Source of the DNA: Gammaproteobacteria bacterium | Lineage (GTDB): Bacteria; Pseudomonadota; Gammaproteobacteria; SZUA-229 | Assembly: GCA_016191795.1 (NCBI GenBank) | Contig: JACPVK010000221.1 | Coordinates: forward strand, 1 to 7,170 | Reading direction: 5' to 3' | DNA: 7,170 nucleotides | In this document: positions 1 to 6,393 of the stretch, piece by piece | How positions within the stretch are numbered: the first letter of the stretch is position 1 | How the letters are laid out: every line of letters begins with the position of its first letter | Notes under the pieces: generated by a model | Told to the model about the DNA's origin: nothing | The model's input: only the letters and a program-made list of their open reading frames with translations | Database searches by the model: none | Program-made: the position numbers and the translations under genes

Positions 1-521
1 CGCGACAGATCGGGGTCGAGATTACCGGTGGGCTCATCCGCCAGCAGCAGCGACGGTTTGTGCACAATGGATCGGGCAATGCCCACGCGTTGCTGCTCCC
101 CGCCGGAGAGGGGAATCGGTGCCGATTTTTCCTTGGAAAGTAAACCTACCTGGTCGAGTGCGGCACGCACCCGCTTGCTGATTTCGCGGTGATCAAACCC
201 GAGTACGACTAATGGCAGTGCCACGTTATCAAATACCGGGCGGTCGTAGAGTAAATGATGATTCTGGAACACCACGCCGATGTTGCGGCGAATGTAAGGT
301 ACCTTGCTGTTGCTGATATTGCTCAGGTTGGCGCCATCGAGAAACACATTGCCGCGGCTGGGGCGCTCAATGAGTGCGATGAGTTTTAGCAGCGTGCTTT
401 TACCGGCGCCGGAATGGCCGGTGAGATACGCCATCTGGCCGCGTGGCAAATGAAAACTGACATTGGTCAGGGCTTCAAAGCCCCCGGGGTAACGCTTGCT
501 GACAGAATCGAATCGGATCAT
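1..521 (-). CDS. ftsE: Cell division ATP-binding protein FtsE (3' end outside window)
   Basis: FtsE is the cytoplasmic ABC ATPase that pairs with the membrane protein FtsX at the division septum and drives activation of murein hydrolases. The window holds 173 complete codons, and the C-terminus runs off the left edge. Visible ABC motifs are Walker A GHSGAGKST (residues 35-43), the Q-loop FQN (85-87), the signature LSGGEQQR (138-145) and Walker B LLLADEP followed by TGNLD (158-169). The Walker A region continues into STLLKLI and ERPS, which is typical of FtsE rather than of other small ABC ATPases. The start ATG is at 519-521. I see no good Shine-Dalgarno before it. It begins 42 nt after the ftsY stop, so the two are probably co-transcribed, and ftsX is expected next beyond the edge. 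The H-loop histidine lies outside the window. Assignment is firm from motifs and context. Confidence 0.96.
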   Translation of the reverse strand, partial: MIRFDSVSKRYPGGFEALTNVSFHLPRGQMAYLTGHSGAGKSTLLKLIALIERPSRGNVFLDGANLSNISNSKVPYIRRNIGVVFQNHHLLYDRPVFDNVALPLVVLGFDHREISKRVRAALDQVGLLSKEKSAPIPLSGGEQQRVGIARSIVHKPSLLLADEPTGNLDPDLS

Positions 522-563
522 GGACGGCTATTGTGCAGTAAGTGGTGGCGAAGGCAACTAACT

Positions 564-1544
564 TTATTGTCGATCCAGTAACGCATCCACGAATTCCCCC
601 GCATGAAACTCCCGCAAATCGTCCATCGACTCACCCACACCAATAAAGCGAATAGGAATGTGGAGTTTTTCGGCAATGGCGAACAACATGCCACCCCTGG
701 CGGTGCCATCGAGCTTGGTGAGCGTAATACCGGTCACACCCAGTGCCTGATGAAACTGCTGGGCTTGCACCAGACCGTTCTGACCAAAGCTGGCATCCAT
801 CACCAGCATGACTTCATGTGGTGCGCTGGCATCGAGCTTGCCTATGACGCGTTTGATTTTGATGAGCTCTTCCATGAGATTGCTCTGGGTATGCAGGCGG
901 CCGGCGGTGTCGGCAATCACGATATCAATGTGTTTGGCGCGCGCGGATTCAACGGCGTCAAAAATCACCGAAGCGGAGTCGGCACCGGTGCCCTGTGCAA
1001 TAACCGGCACATGGTTGCGCGCCCCCCAGGTTTGTAATTGCTCAACCGCCGCCGCGCGGAATGTGTCGCCCGCCGCCAGCATGACCGAATGGCCCTGATC
1101 CTGAAAACGTCTGGCGAGTTTGCCAATGGTGGTGGTTTTACCGGCGCCATTAATGCCCACTACCAGCAATACGAAGGGCTTGTTGGGCGTAATCTGCAAA
1201 ATTTTTTCGCAGGGTTGAAGTATGGCCACCATATCGGCAGACAGAGCTTCGAGCAGGGCATCGGCGTCTTTGAGTTCATGACGCGAGACGCGTTTGGTGA
1301 GATCGCTGATAATGCGCCGGGTGGCATCGATACCGACATCAGCCGTCAGCAATCGGGTTTCGATTTCATCGAGCAGCTCGGCATCGATGGTTTTTTTGCC
1401 GAGCAGCAGGTCGGCGAGGCCAGCGGTCAGGCTTTGTCGGGTTTTGCCCAGTCTCGAACCCAGGCTGGCGATCAGGCCGGTGTCCGTTTTGGGGGCGGAA
1501 TCGGCCGGGGATTTGTTTTTGTCGCGACGTAAAAAACCAAACAT
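564..1544 (-). CDS. ftsY: Signal recognition particle receptor FtsY (SRP GTPase)
   Basis: FtsY is the SRP receptor: it docks the SRP-ribosome complex at the inner membrane and hydrolyses GTP together with Ffh during co-translational membrane protein insertion. The chosen start gives 326 residues beginning MFGFLRRDK, a usual FtsY opening. An in-frame upstream ATG at 1617-1619 would add 25 arginine-rich residues that do not look like FtsY; neither start has a clear Shine-Dalgarno. After a short A region (about 1-25) come the helical N domain (about 26-115) and the GTPase G domain. Its motifs are GINGAGKTTT (130-139), DTFRAAA (160-166), DTAGR (212-216), TKLDG (276-280) and the closing IGVGE (301-305). 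The E. coli protein has a long acidic A domain of roughly 200 residues that is absent here. The DATxGQNA-like motif reads DASFGQNG (250-257), a mild variant. It is followed by ftsE and is divergent from the M16 genes. Confidence 0.97.
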   Translation of the reverse strand: MFGFLRRDKNKSPADSAPKTDTGLIASLGSRLGKTRQSLTAGLADLLLGKKTIDAELLDEIETRLLTADVGIDATRRIISDLTKRVSRHELKDADALLEALSADMVAILQPCEKILQITPNKPFVLLVVGINGAGKTTTIGKLARRFQDQGHSVMLAAGDTFRAAAVEQLQTWGARNHVPVIAQGTGADSASVIFDAVESARAKHIDIVIADTAGRLHTQSNLMEELIKIKRVIGKLDASAPHEVMLVMDASFGQNGLVQAQQFHQALGVTGITLTKLDGTARGGMLFAIAEKLHIPIRFIGVGESMDDLREFHAGEFVDALLDRQ

Positions 1545-1662
1545 GGTGAGAACTTGTGTATGTAAGCGGGGGCTTATCCTATCATTGCGGGCGGGGCGGA
1601 TGAACCTTGTTGGGCGCATGTCGGGAAATTTAAGACAAATATTAAAGTGGTTTTAAAGATTT

Positions 1663-1687
1663 GACACAGAGGCGCGGAGACGCAGAT
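1663..1687. repeat. Solitary arm of an 8-bp-unit dispersed repeat
   Basis: Three degenerate 8-bp units follow a leading G: ACACAGAG (1664-1671), GCGCGGAG (1672-1679) and ACGCAGAT (1680-1687). They match the units in the two arms of the 162-bp element at 3285-3446. No convincing inverted partner arm is visible between here and 1846, so this looks like a solo or decayed half element. It sits in the divergent spacer between ftsY and the first M16 gene. Its left edge forms a perfect TTGACA at 1661-1666, but no good -10 box lies at the right distance on the plus strand. Confidence 0.6.
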
Positions 1688-1746
1688 GTTTTTATAGGGT
1701 TTAAGCCTTTTGCTGTGCGCACCCTGGATCCTGGTGGTGAGAGTTA

Positions 1747-1777
1747 TTCACTGGTTTCTGAATCGGTGTTTTATAGT
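1747..1777 (+). promoter_or_regulatory. Weak sigma-70-like promoter candidate for the M16 pair
   Basis: TATAGT at 1772-1777 is a reasonable -10 box. TTCACT at 1747-1752 could serve as a -35 but the 19-nt spacer is long. Transcription would start near 1784, giving a leader of about 60 nt before the ATG at 1846. This fits the lipoprotein start better than the upstream ATG at 1792. It is a visual match only. Confidence 0.3.
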
Positions 1778-1835
1778 CACCCGGCATAACGATGAACTAC
1801 CTAAAACAAGTTAAGTCCATGATGGGCACTCAATC

Positions 1836-1841
1836 GGGGAG
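1836..1841 (+). promoter_or_regulatory. Ribosome binding site deciding the M16 lipoprotein start
   Basis: GGGGAG ends 4 nt before the ATG at 1846. The alternative in-frame ATGs at 1792, 1819 and 1822 lack such a site and would place 18 or fewer non-signal residues before the lipoprotein signal peptide. This supports 1846 as the start. Confidence 0.65.
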
Positions 1842-1845
1842 AAAT

Positions 1846-3267
1846 ATGAAAACAATTTACTTACTCGGCGCCCTGGCGCTGCCGGCGATTTCGGCTTGCA
1901 ATATGGTGAAACCGCCGGAGCAGGCCAGGCTACAGAAAGAACCGGTTAACGGTGTTTACAGTTATCAGTTAGCCAATGGCATGGATGTGCTGGTCAAACC
2001 GGATCACCGCTCGCCGGTGGTGGTGTCGCAGGTCTGGTACAAGGTGGGCGGTAGCTACGAGCAACGCGTTACCGGCGTCTCGCACGTGCTTGAGCACATG
2101 ATGTTCAAGGGCACGCCCACACATCCGGCCGGAAAATTTTCGGAAATTATTGCGGCCAATGGCGGCAGTGAAAACGCTTTTACCGGTATGGATTACACCG
2201 CGTATTTTCAGCGCATCGCGGCCGATCGGCTGGAAATCTGTTTGCAACTGGAAGCCGATCGCATGCGCAATTTAGTGCTGGATGAAAGCGAATTCAAAAA
2301 AGAAGTGGAAGTGGTGAAAGAAGAGCGCCGCATGCGCACCGATGATGATCCGACGGCGCTGACCTATGAGCATTTCAATGCCGTGGCCTACACCAGTTCT
2401 ACCTATGGTCAGCCGATTATTGGCTGGATGGATGATCTCAATACCATGAGCATCCAGGACATGCGTGACTGGTATGCCACCTGGTATGCCCCCAACAATG
2501 CCACGCTGGTGGTGGCCGGTGATGTTGAACCCGAAGCCGTACTGGCGCTGGCAAAAAAATATTTTGGACCACTCAAGCCATCAACCTTAACGCCGCCGCG
2601 TCCGCGTCAGGAAGTGACACAACAGGGTGAGCGCAGGCTGGTGGTAAAAGTGCCGGCAGAAGTGCCTTATCTCATCATGGGTTACAAGGTGCCGGTACTG
2701 AATACGCTGGCCAGTAACAATGCCGAACCCTGGGAAGCTTATGCACTGGATGTGCTGGCCGGTGTGCTGGACGGTGGTAACAGCAGTCGCCTGGCCAGTG
2801 AATTAATTCGCGGCCAGAGTATTGCCAGCTCGGCGGGTGCCGGTTACGACCTGTATGCGCGCCAGGACAACTTATTCATGCTCGATGCATCACCCACCGG
2901 CGATACCACAGTGGCACAACTCGAAAAAGCGCTGCGCGAACAAATCAATAAAATTCAAAATCAGCCACCCAGCCAGAGTGAAATGGAACGGGTAAAAGCG
3001 CAGGTCATGGCGAGTACGGTTTACGAACAGGATTCGGTGTTCTATCAGGCTATGCAACTGGGCACCTTGCAAACCGTTGGATTGGGCTGGCAGAAAAAAG
3101 CTGATTACCTGAACAGCATTCAGGCGATTACAGCCGAACAGGTACAGGCTGTCGCCAGAAAATATCTCACGCCGGAACGATTAACCGTGGCGCAATTAGA
3201 GCCGTTGCCGATAGATCCGAAGCAACCGCCACGCATGCACAATGCTGGAGGTGGCCATGTTCGTTAA
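1846..3267 (+). CDS. M16 family zinc metallopeptidase, predicted lipoprotein (catalytic subunit)
   Basis: This is a predicted pitrilysin/processing-peptidase-like zinc endopeptidase of 473 residues in the periplasm, membrane-anchored by lipid. The first 17 residues form a lipoprotein signal peptide with lipobox I-S-A-C, so Cys18 should be acylated. Asn at +2 is not the inner-membrane Asp signal, which suggests the outer membrane. The zinc site is the inverted motif HVLEH (His80, Glu83, His84), and the third ligand is probably Glu159 or Glu160 in KEVEVVKEE. The N-terminal M16 domain covers about residues 38-185 and the C-terminal M16 domain about 190-370 and beyond. This chain has no R...GLxY pair in its second half; the next gene supplies it. 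The stop overlaps the next gene by 11 nt, implying translational coupling. The start was chosen by ribosome site and lipobox; an annotation from 1792 would add 18 residues. The substrate cannot be told from sequence. Confidence 0.92.
   Translation: MKTIYLLGALALPAISACNMVKPPEQARLQKEPVNGVYSYQLANGMDVLVKPDHRSPVVVSQVWYKVGGSYEQRVTGVSHVLEHMMFKGTPTHPAGKFSEIIAANGGSENAFTGMDYTAYFQRIAADRLEICLQLEADRMRNLVLDESEFKKEVEVVKEERRMRTDDDPTALTYEHFNAVAYTSSTYGQPIIGWMDDLNTMSIQDMRDWYATWYAPNNATLVVAGDVEPEAVLALAKKYFGPLKPSTLTPPRPRQEVTQQGERRLVVKVPAEVPYLIMGYKVPVLNTLASNNAEPWEAYALDVLAGVLDGGNSSRLASELIRGQSIASSAGAGYDLYARQDNLFMLDASPTGDTTVAQLEKALREQINKIQNQPPSQSEMERVKAQVMASTVYEQDSVFYQAMQLGTLQTVGLGWQKKADYLNSIQAITAEQVQAVARKYLTPERLTVAQLEPLPIDPKQPPRMHNAGGGHVR
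3247..3251 (+). promoter_or_regulatory. Ribosome binding site deciding the second M16 start
   Basis: GGAGG lies inside the end of the upstream M16 gene, 5 nt before the ATG at 3257. The ATG at 3242, five codons earlier in the same frame, has no comparable site. The site lies upstream of the inserted repeat, so initiation signals were left intact by the insertion. Confidence 0.75.
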
Positions 3268-4750
3268 TAAAAACATTAAAAATTTTCGACACAGAGACAC
3301 AGAGGCGCAGAGTAGGCAAAGCAAGGGGTATTTTAATTTTGTGAGTGTTAGCTTGCGTTCAGAATTGCAATATCCCGGATCAGTTGTGATCAACCACAAA
3401 CCAAAGTTCTGTTTTTCCTCTGTGTCTCTGCGTCTCTGCGTCAATTCTATTGCTTTAATGACGCTCAGTTTGCTGACGCCGCTGGCTCACGCTATTCCGC
3501 AAATCCAACACTGGCAAACCAGTAACGGCGTGTCAGTTTATTTTATTGAGGCGCATGATTTACCCATGGTGGATTTGCGGCTGACATTTGATGCCGGCAG
3601 TGCGCGTGATGGCGCCAAACCTGGCACCTCCATGCTCACCAATGGTTTGCTGGCGGAAGGCGCCGGTGGTCAAACCTCACAACAACTGGCCGAGCAATTT
3701 GATGCCGTGGGCGCGAGGTTTGGTAATGGTGTATCGCGTGACATGGCGTGGCTGCAATTGCGCAGTTTGAGTGATGCGCGTTATTTGCAACCGGCATTAT
3801 CTACGCTGGAAAAGATTCTAAATAAACCGGATTTTCCACAGGATGCCTGGCAGCGTGAGTTAAAACGATTGCAGTTTGCCGTGAAAGCCAAGCAGCAATC
3901 ACCGGCAGCTATTGCGGACGAAGCCTTTAACAGGGCGCTGTATGGTGATCATCCGTATGCTGCACCGGAAGAAGGCACGGAACAAAGTCTGGCGACGCTA
4001 AAGCTGAAAGATTTACAGTCGTTTTATCAGCGCTATTACGTTGCGAAAAATGTCATTCTGGTGATGGTGGGTGATCTGGATAGAAAGCAGGCTGAAAAAC
4101 TGGCGCAGGATTTAATGCAAGGCTTGCCGTCAGGTGAAAAGCCGGTCGCTATTCCACCGGTGCCGATGTTGAGTGCGGCGAAAAATATTCACATCGAGTT
4201 TCCCTCGCAACAAAGTCATGTGTTAATCGGGCAGCCGGCGAGTCGTCGCGATGATCCGGATTATTTCACTTTGTATGTCGCCAACCACAGCCTTGGCGGT
4301 AGTGGTTTTGCGTCGCGGTTAATGGATGAGGTGCGCGAAAAACGCGGGCTGGCTTACAGTGTGTACAGCTATTTTATGCCGATGCGCGAACACGGACCGT
4401 TTCAGCTTGGCCTGCAAACGCGCAGTGACCAGACTCAACAGGCGCTGGATATAGCCAGTCAAACCCTGCGTGAATATGCGCAGCAAGGCCCAACCGAAAA
4501 AGAGTTAACGGCCGCCATTAGCAATATCACCGGCGGTTTTGCGTTACGTATCGACAGTAACTCAAAGCTCGCCGAATACCTGGCCATGATCAGTTTTTAT
4601 AATTTACCGCTGGATTATCTGGATACATTTGTCGAGCGTATTCGCGCAGTGAATGCACCGGCAATACGCGATGCACTGAAGCGGCACATTGATCCCGACC
4701 GCATGGTAACGATAGTGGTAGGACCGAAACAGGCATCGCAACAGCCATGA
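3257..4750 (+). CDS. M16 family peptidase-like protein, zinc-site-less partner, with repeat inserted in its signal peptide
   Basis: This is the second M16 protein of the pair, 497 residues, predicted periplasmic. At the place of the HxxEH motif it reads SMLTN (Ser125-Asn129), so it should not bind catalytic zinc. Its C-terminal half has VREKRGLAYSVY with Arg360 and Tyr367 seven residues apart, matching the substrate-binding R/Y pair of M16 enzymes, which the first protein lacks. The two chains therefore probably make one heteromeric protease, as known for split M16B pairs. The N-terminus is odd: residues 1-9 (MFVNKNIKN), then about 54 residues encoded by a dispersed repeat, then a hydrophobic stretch SIALMTLSLLTPLAHA ending at an AHA cleavage site near residue 79. 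Removing the repeat leaves a normal 25-residue signal peptide. Translation could also start at the ATG at 3458, but that has no clear ribosome site. Export efficiency of the present form is uncertain. Confidence 0.9.
   Translation: MFVNKNIKNFRHRDTEAQSRQSKGYFNFVSVSLRSELQYPGSVVINHKPKFCFSSVSLRLCVNSIALMTLSLLTPLAHAIPQIQHWQTSNGVSVYFIEAHDLPMVDLRLTFDAGSARDGAKPGTSMLTNGLLAEGAGGQTSQQLAEQFDAVGARFGNGVSRDMAWLQLRSLSDARYLQPALSTLEKILNKPDFPQDAWQRELKRLQFAVKAKQQSPAAIADEAFNRALYGDHPYAAPEEGTEQSLATLKLKDLQSFYQRYYVAKNVILVMVGDLDRKQAEKLAQDLMQGLPSGEKPVAIPPVPMLSAAKNIHIEFPSQQSHVLIGQPASRRDDPDYFTLYVANHSLGGSGFASRLMDEVREKRGLAYSVYSYFMPMREHGPFQLGLQTRSDQTQQALDIASQTLREYAQQGPTEKELTAAISNITGGFALRIDSNSKLAEYLAMISFYNLPLDYLDTFVERIRAVNAPAIRDALKRHIDPDRMVTIVVGPKQASQQP
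3285..3446. repeat. 162-bp inverted-arm dispersed repeat inserted in frame in the M16 gene
   Basis: Each arm is three 8-bp units. On the left are ACACAGAG, ACACAGAG and GCGCAGAG (3289-3312); on the right are CTCTGTGT, CTCTGCGT and CTCTGCGT (3418-3441), the reverse complement of the same unit. About 105 bp of AT-richer sequence lies between them. AATT occurs on both sides (3281-3284 and 3443-3446) and may be a 4-bp target duplication. Counting one copy, the insert is 162 bp, exactly 54 codons, with no stop in the host frame. It encodes no transposase, so it would be a non-autonomous, MITE-like element. Boundaries are inferred from the arms and the AATT copies. Confidence 0.75.
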
Positions 4751-4792
4751 TGTCTGATGTGATTGATCTGATAAATCTAAATTTCTCGGCAT

Positions 4793-4869
4793 GTAGTGTG
4801 GGTTGGCCTTCAGGCCAACGAGGTATTCTGCAAAAACGGCAACAGCGTCAGGCTAAAGCCCGACCCACA
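4793..4869. repeat. REP/BIME-like pair of hairpins with inverted ends
   Basis: The left half has a perfect 8-bp stem GTTGGCCT/AGGCCAAC (4802-4819) preceded by GTAG at 4793-4796, the tetranucleotide often seen at the head of REP sequences. The right half has an imperfect hairpin GTCAGGCT/AGCCCGAC (4847-4864) with one mismatch. The outer ends TGTGGGT (4797-4803) and ACCCACA (4863-4869) are perfect inverted repeats, so the whole unit can fold on itself. It fills most of the 157-bp gap between the second M16 gene and rsmD. There is no T-tract after either stem, so it does not look like an intrinsic terminator. The rest of the gap shows nothing convincing. Confidence 0.7.
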
Positions 4870-4907
4870 AAAGCTGACTTCTGCGCCCTGGCGCAGGGGC
4901 GAGATTA

Positions 4908-5477
4908 ATGCCACCCAGGCCCGGCGAATTACGCATCATCGGCGGTGAATGGCGCAGCCGTAAACTGCCCATTGCCGATGTGCCGGGCCTGCGGCCGTCA
5001 ACCGATCGGGTGCGCGAAACCCTGTTTAACTGGTTGCAGGCCGATATTGCCGGTGCGCGCTGCCTGGATTTGTTTGCCGGTAGTGGCGCGCTGGGATTCG
5101 AGGCGGCTTCACGTGGTGCGCGCGAAGTGGTGCTGGTGGAATCGGATGTGCGTGCGCAGGCGAATCTGGCATCCAATATCGTCTTGTTGCAAGCCCGGCA
5201 GGTGCAACTGGTCAGGTCTGATGCCATGAACTGGTTACAGCAGGCGACTGGCTCGTTTGATGTGGTGTTTATTGACCCGCCCTATGCAAGCCAGTTGCTG
5301 GCACCGAGTTGTACCCTGCTGGAGCAGCGCCATCTGCTGGCACCTCAGGCTAAAATCTATCTGGAATATCCTGCCCAATATGAGCTGCCGCAATTACCGG
5401 TGAATTGGCAAATAATTCGTGGGAAAAAAGCCGGTCAGGTAGGTTATTATCTGGCCCTGCGAGATGACAGGGGCTGA
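4908..5477 (+). CDS. rsmD: 16S rRNA (guanine(966)-N(2))-methyltransferase RsmD
   Basis: RsmD methylates N2 of G966 in 16S rRNA on the assembling small subunit, using S-adenosylmethionine, in the cytoplasm. The 189-residue protein has the usual family length. It opens with LRIIGGEWRSRKL and LRPSTDRVRETLFNWL (residues 8-43), a diagnostic N-terminal block. SAM-binding motif I is DLFAGSGALG (54-63), the acidic residue binding the ribose is Glu78 in LVESD, and the catalytic motif IV is DPPY (123-126). The ATG at 4908 has GGGG at 4896-4899, 8 nt upstream. It follows the M16 pair after a repeat-filled gap and is followed by coaD after 4 nt, so rsmD, coaD and the ferredoxin probably form an operon. 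A location near ftsY is common for rsmD in gammaproteobacteria. Confidence 0.96.
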   Translation: MPPRPGELRIIGGEWRSRKLPIADVPGLRPSTDRVRETLFNWLQADIAGARCLDLFAGSGALGFEAASRGAREVVLVESDVRAQANLASNIVLLQARQVQLVRSDAMNWLQQATGSFDVVFIDPPYASQLLAPSCTLLEQRHLLAPQAKIYLEYPAQYELPQLPVNWQIIRGKKAGQVGYYLALRDDRG

Positions 5478-5481
5478 ATAC

Positions 5482-5982
5482 ATGGCAATTGTTGCGGTTT
5501 ATCCCGGCACATTCGATCCGATTACCAATGGTCACAGCGATCTGGTGGAGCGTGCCAGCAAGTTATTCGATCAGGTGATTGTGGCGGTGGCTGCCAACCC
5601 GGGTAAAACCCCGTTATTTGACCTGAGCCATCGTGTGGATATGGCGCGCAATGTTCTGGGCAATATGTCAAACGTGAAGGTCTGCGGATTTTCCGAGTTA
5701 TTGGTAGACTTTGCCCGGTTATGCAAGGCCAATGTGATATTGCGTGGTTTACGCGTGGTATCCGATTTTGAATATGAAATGCAGCTGGCCAGTATGAACC
5801 GGCATCTGTCCGCGAATGTTGAAACCCTGTTTTTAACGCCGGCCGAGCAGTTTAGCTTTATCTCGTCATCGCTGGTGCGCGAAGTGGCGCTGCACGGTGG
5901 TGATGTGCGAGAGTTTGTGCACCCGCTGGTGGCAAAAGAATTAGTAACAATGATTGGCCGACGTCACAAGGGCCAGGAGTAA
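5482..5982 (+). CDS. coaD: Phosphopantetheine adenylyltransferase CoaD
   Basis: CoaD transfers AMP from ATP to 4'-phosphopantetheine, giving dephospho-CoA, the penultimate step of coenzyme A synthesis. The protein has 166 residues, close to the E. coli length. The nucleotidyltransferase motif is in YPGTFDPITNGH, with the T-x-x-H version of the HxGH signature at Thr15-His18. RGLR (88-91) and ISSSLVRE (127-134, second signature, usually ISSTxVRE) are also present. The ATG at 5482 was preferred over the in-frame ATG at 5464, which overlaps rsmD and adds six residues. AGGGG at 5469-5473 lies 8 nt before the chosen start, and the family normally begins MxxxAVYPGTFDP. It lies 4 nt after rsmD and 4 nt before the ferredoxin gene. 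Confidence 0.97.
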   Translation: MAIVAVYPGTFDPITNGHSDLVERASKLFDQVIVAVAANPGKTPLFDLSHRVDMARNVLGNMSNVKVCGFSELLVDFARLCKANVILRGLRVVSDFEYEMQLASMNRHLSANVETLFLTPAEQFSFISSSLVREVALHGGDVREFVHPLVAKELVTMIGRRHKGQE

Positions 5983-5986
5983 ATAT

Positions 5987-6235
5987 ATGGCGTTAATGAT
6001 CACCGACGAATGCATCAACTGTGATGTATGCGAACCGGAATGTCCCAACGAAGCGATATCGGCGGGTGATGAAATTTATATTATCGATCCGAAGAAATGC
6101 ACGGAATGTGTCGGCCATTATGATACGCCGCAATGTGTCGAAGTATGCCCGGTGGATTGCATCCCCATGAATCCGGATTTCAAGGAAACCAAGGAAGAGT
6201 TGATGGAAAAATATCACAAACTGACTGGCAAATAA
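5987..6235 (+). CDS. yfhL: YfhL/Alvin-type 2[4Fe-4S] ferredoxin
   Basis: This is a small soluble low-potential electron carrier of 82 residues. The first cluster motif is CINCDVCEPEC followed by Pro (Cys9, 12, 15, 19). The second is Cys38, Cys41, then an eight-residue insertion before Cys50, and Cys54 followed by Pro. A ninth cysteine is Cys58. The insertion between the second and third cysteines of that cluster, plus a charged C-terminal helix (about 66-82), marks the Allochromatium vinosum type. AGGAG (5975-5979) lies 7 nt before the ATG and overlaps the end of coaD. An upstream in-frame ATG at 5954 lies inside coaD and would add 11 unrelated residues. The gene is the last of the rsmD-coaD operon and is followed by a strong terminator. 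Its physiological redox partner is not evident from the window. Confidence 0.95.
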   Translation: MALMITDECINCDVCEPECPNEAISAGDEIYIIDPKKCTECVGHYDTPQCVEVCPVDCIPMNPDFKETKEELMEKYHKLTGK

Positions 6236-6251
6236 TTTACCGGTCATTACC

Positions 6252-6277
6252 AAAGCCCCGCTTGCCGGGGCTTTTTT
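6252..6277 (+). terminator. Intrinsic terminator after the ferredoxin gene
   Basis: The stem AAAGCCCCG (6252-6260) pairs perfectly with CGGGGCTTT (6266-6274) around a 5-nt loop, and the T-run continues to 6277. It lies 16 nt after the ferredoxin stop and closes the rsmD-coaD-ferredoxin unit, so ggt needs its own promoter. Confidence 0.93.
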
Positions 6278-6336
6278 GTTTGGGTGTTTGGGGAAAGCCA
6301 AAGAACAAAAAAACGCAAATAAAAGCAAATCCCTGT

Positions 6337-6365
6337 TTGTTCGCCGGAAAGCGAACCTGTAGAAA
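6337..6365 (+). promoter_or_regulatory. Candidate ggt promoter with a hairpin between the boxes
   Basis: TTGTTC (6337-6342) and TAGAAA (6360-6365) are spaced 17 nt and could be weak -35 and -10 boxes. A perfect 6-bp inverted repeat, GTTCGC/GCGAAC (6339-6344 and 6351-6356), sits across this region and could be an operator or simply part of the repeat element. This is visual evidence only, supported by the terminator upstream, which leaves ggt needing a promoter about here. Confidence 0.25.
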
Positions 6366-6382
6366 ATAACATCTGAATAAGC

Positions 6383-6386
6383 GGAG
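6383..6386 (+). promoter_or_regulatory. Ribosome binding site deciding the ggt start
   Basis: GGAG is 7 nt before the ATG at 6394, and an in-frame TAA at 6367 excludes earlier starts. A TTG at 6454 could open a shorter, plausible signal peptide but has no ribosome site. Confidence 0.65.
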
Positions 6387-6393
6387 CCAGATC

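Noticed and set aside
1545..1619. FtsY start at the upstream ATG (1617-1619)
   Set aside because: The 25 extra residues are arginine-rich and unlike FtsY, whereas MFGFLRRDK is a usual FtsY opening.
603..1656. Plus-strand open frames over ftsY (603-1037, 808-1098, 1038-1532, 1294-1656)
   Set aside because: They lie antisense to the motif-complete ftsY and show no recognisable domain.
1792..1845. M16 lipoprotein start at the first ATG
   Set aside because: No ribosome site precedes it and it would put 18 residues ahead of a complete lipoprotein signal peptide.
3196..3444. Minus-strand 82-residue open frame through the M16 start
   Set aside because: It is formed by the repeat arms, whose units read without stops in several frames; it has no independent support.
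4802..4864. Intrinsic terminator after the second M16 gene
   Set aside because: The stems are strong but neither is followed by a T-tract, and the paired outer ends fit a repeat better.
4853..5535. Open frames overlapping rsmD on both strands (4853-5227 minus, 4945-5229 plus, 5350-5535 minus)
   Set aside because: They are shadows of rsmD, which has all the expected methyltransferase motifs.
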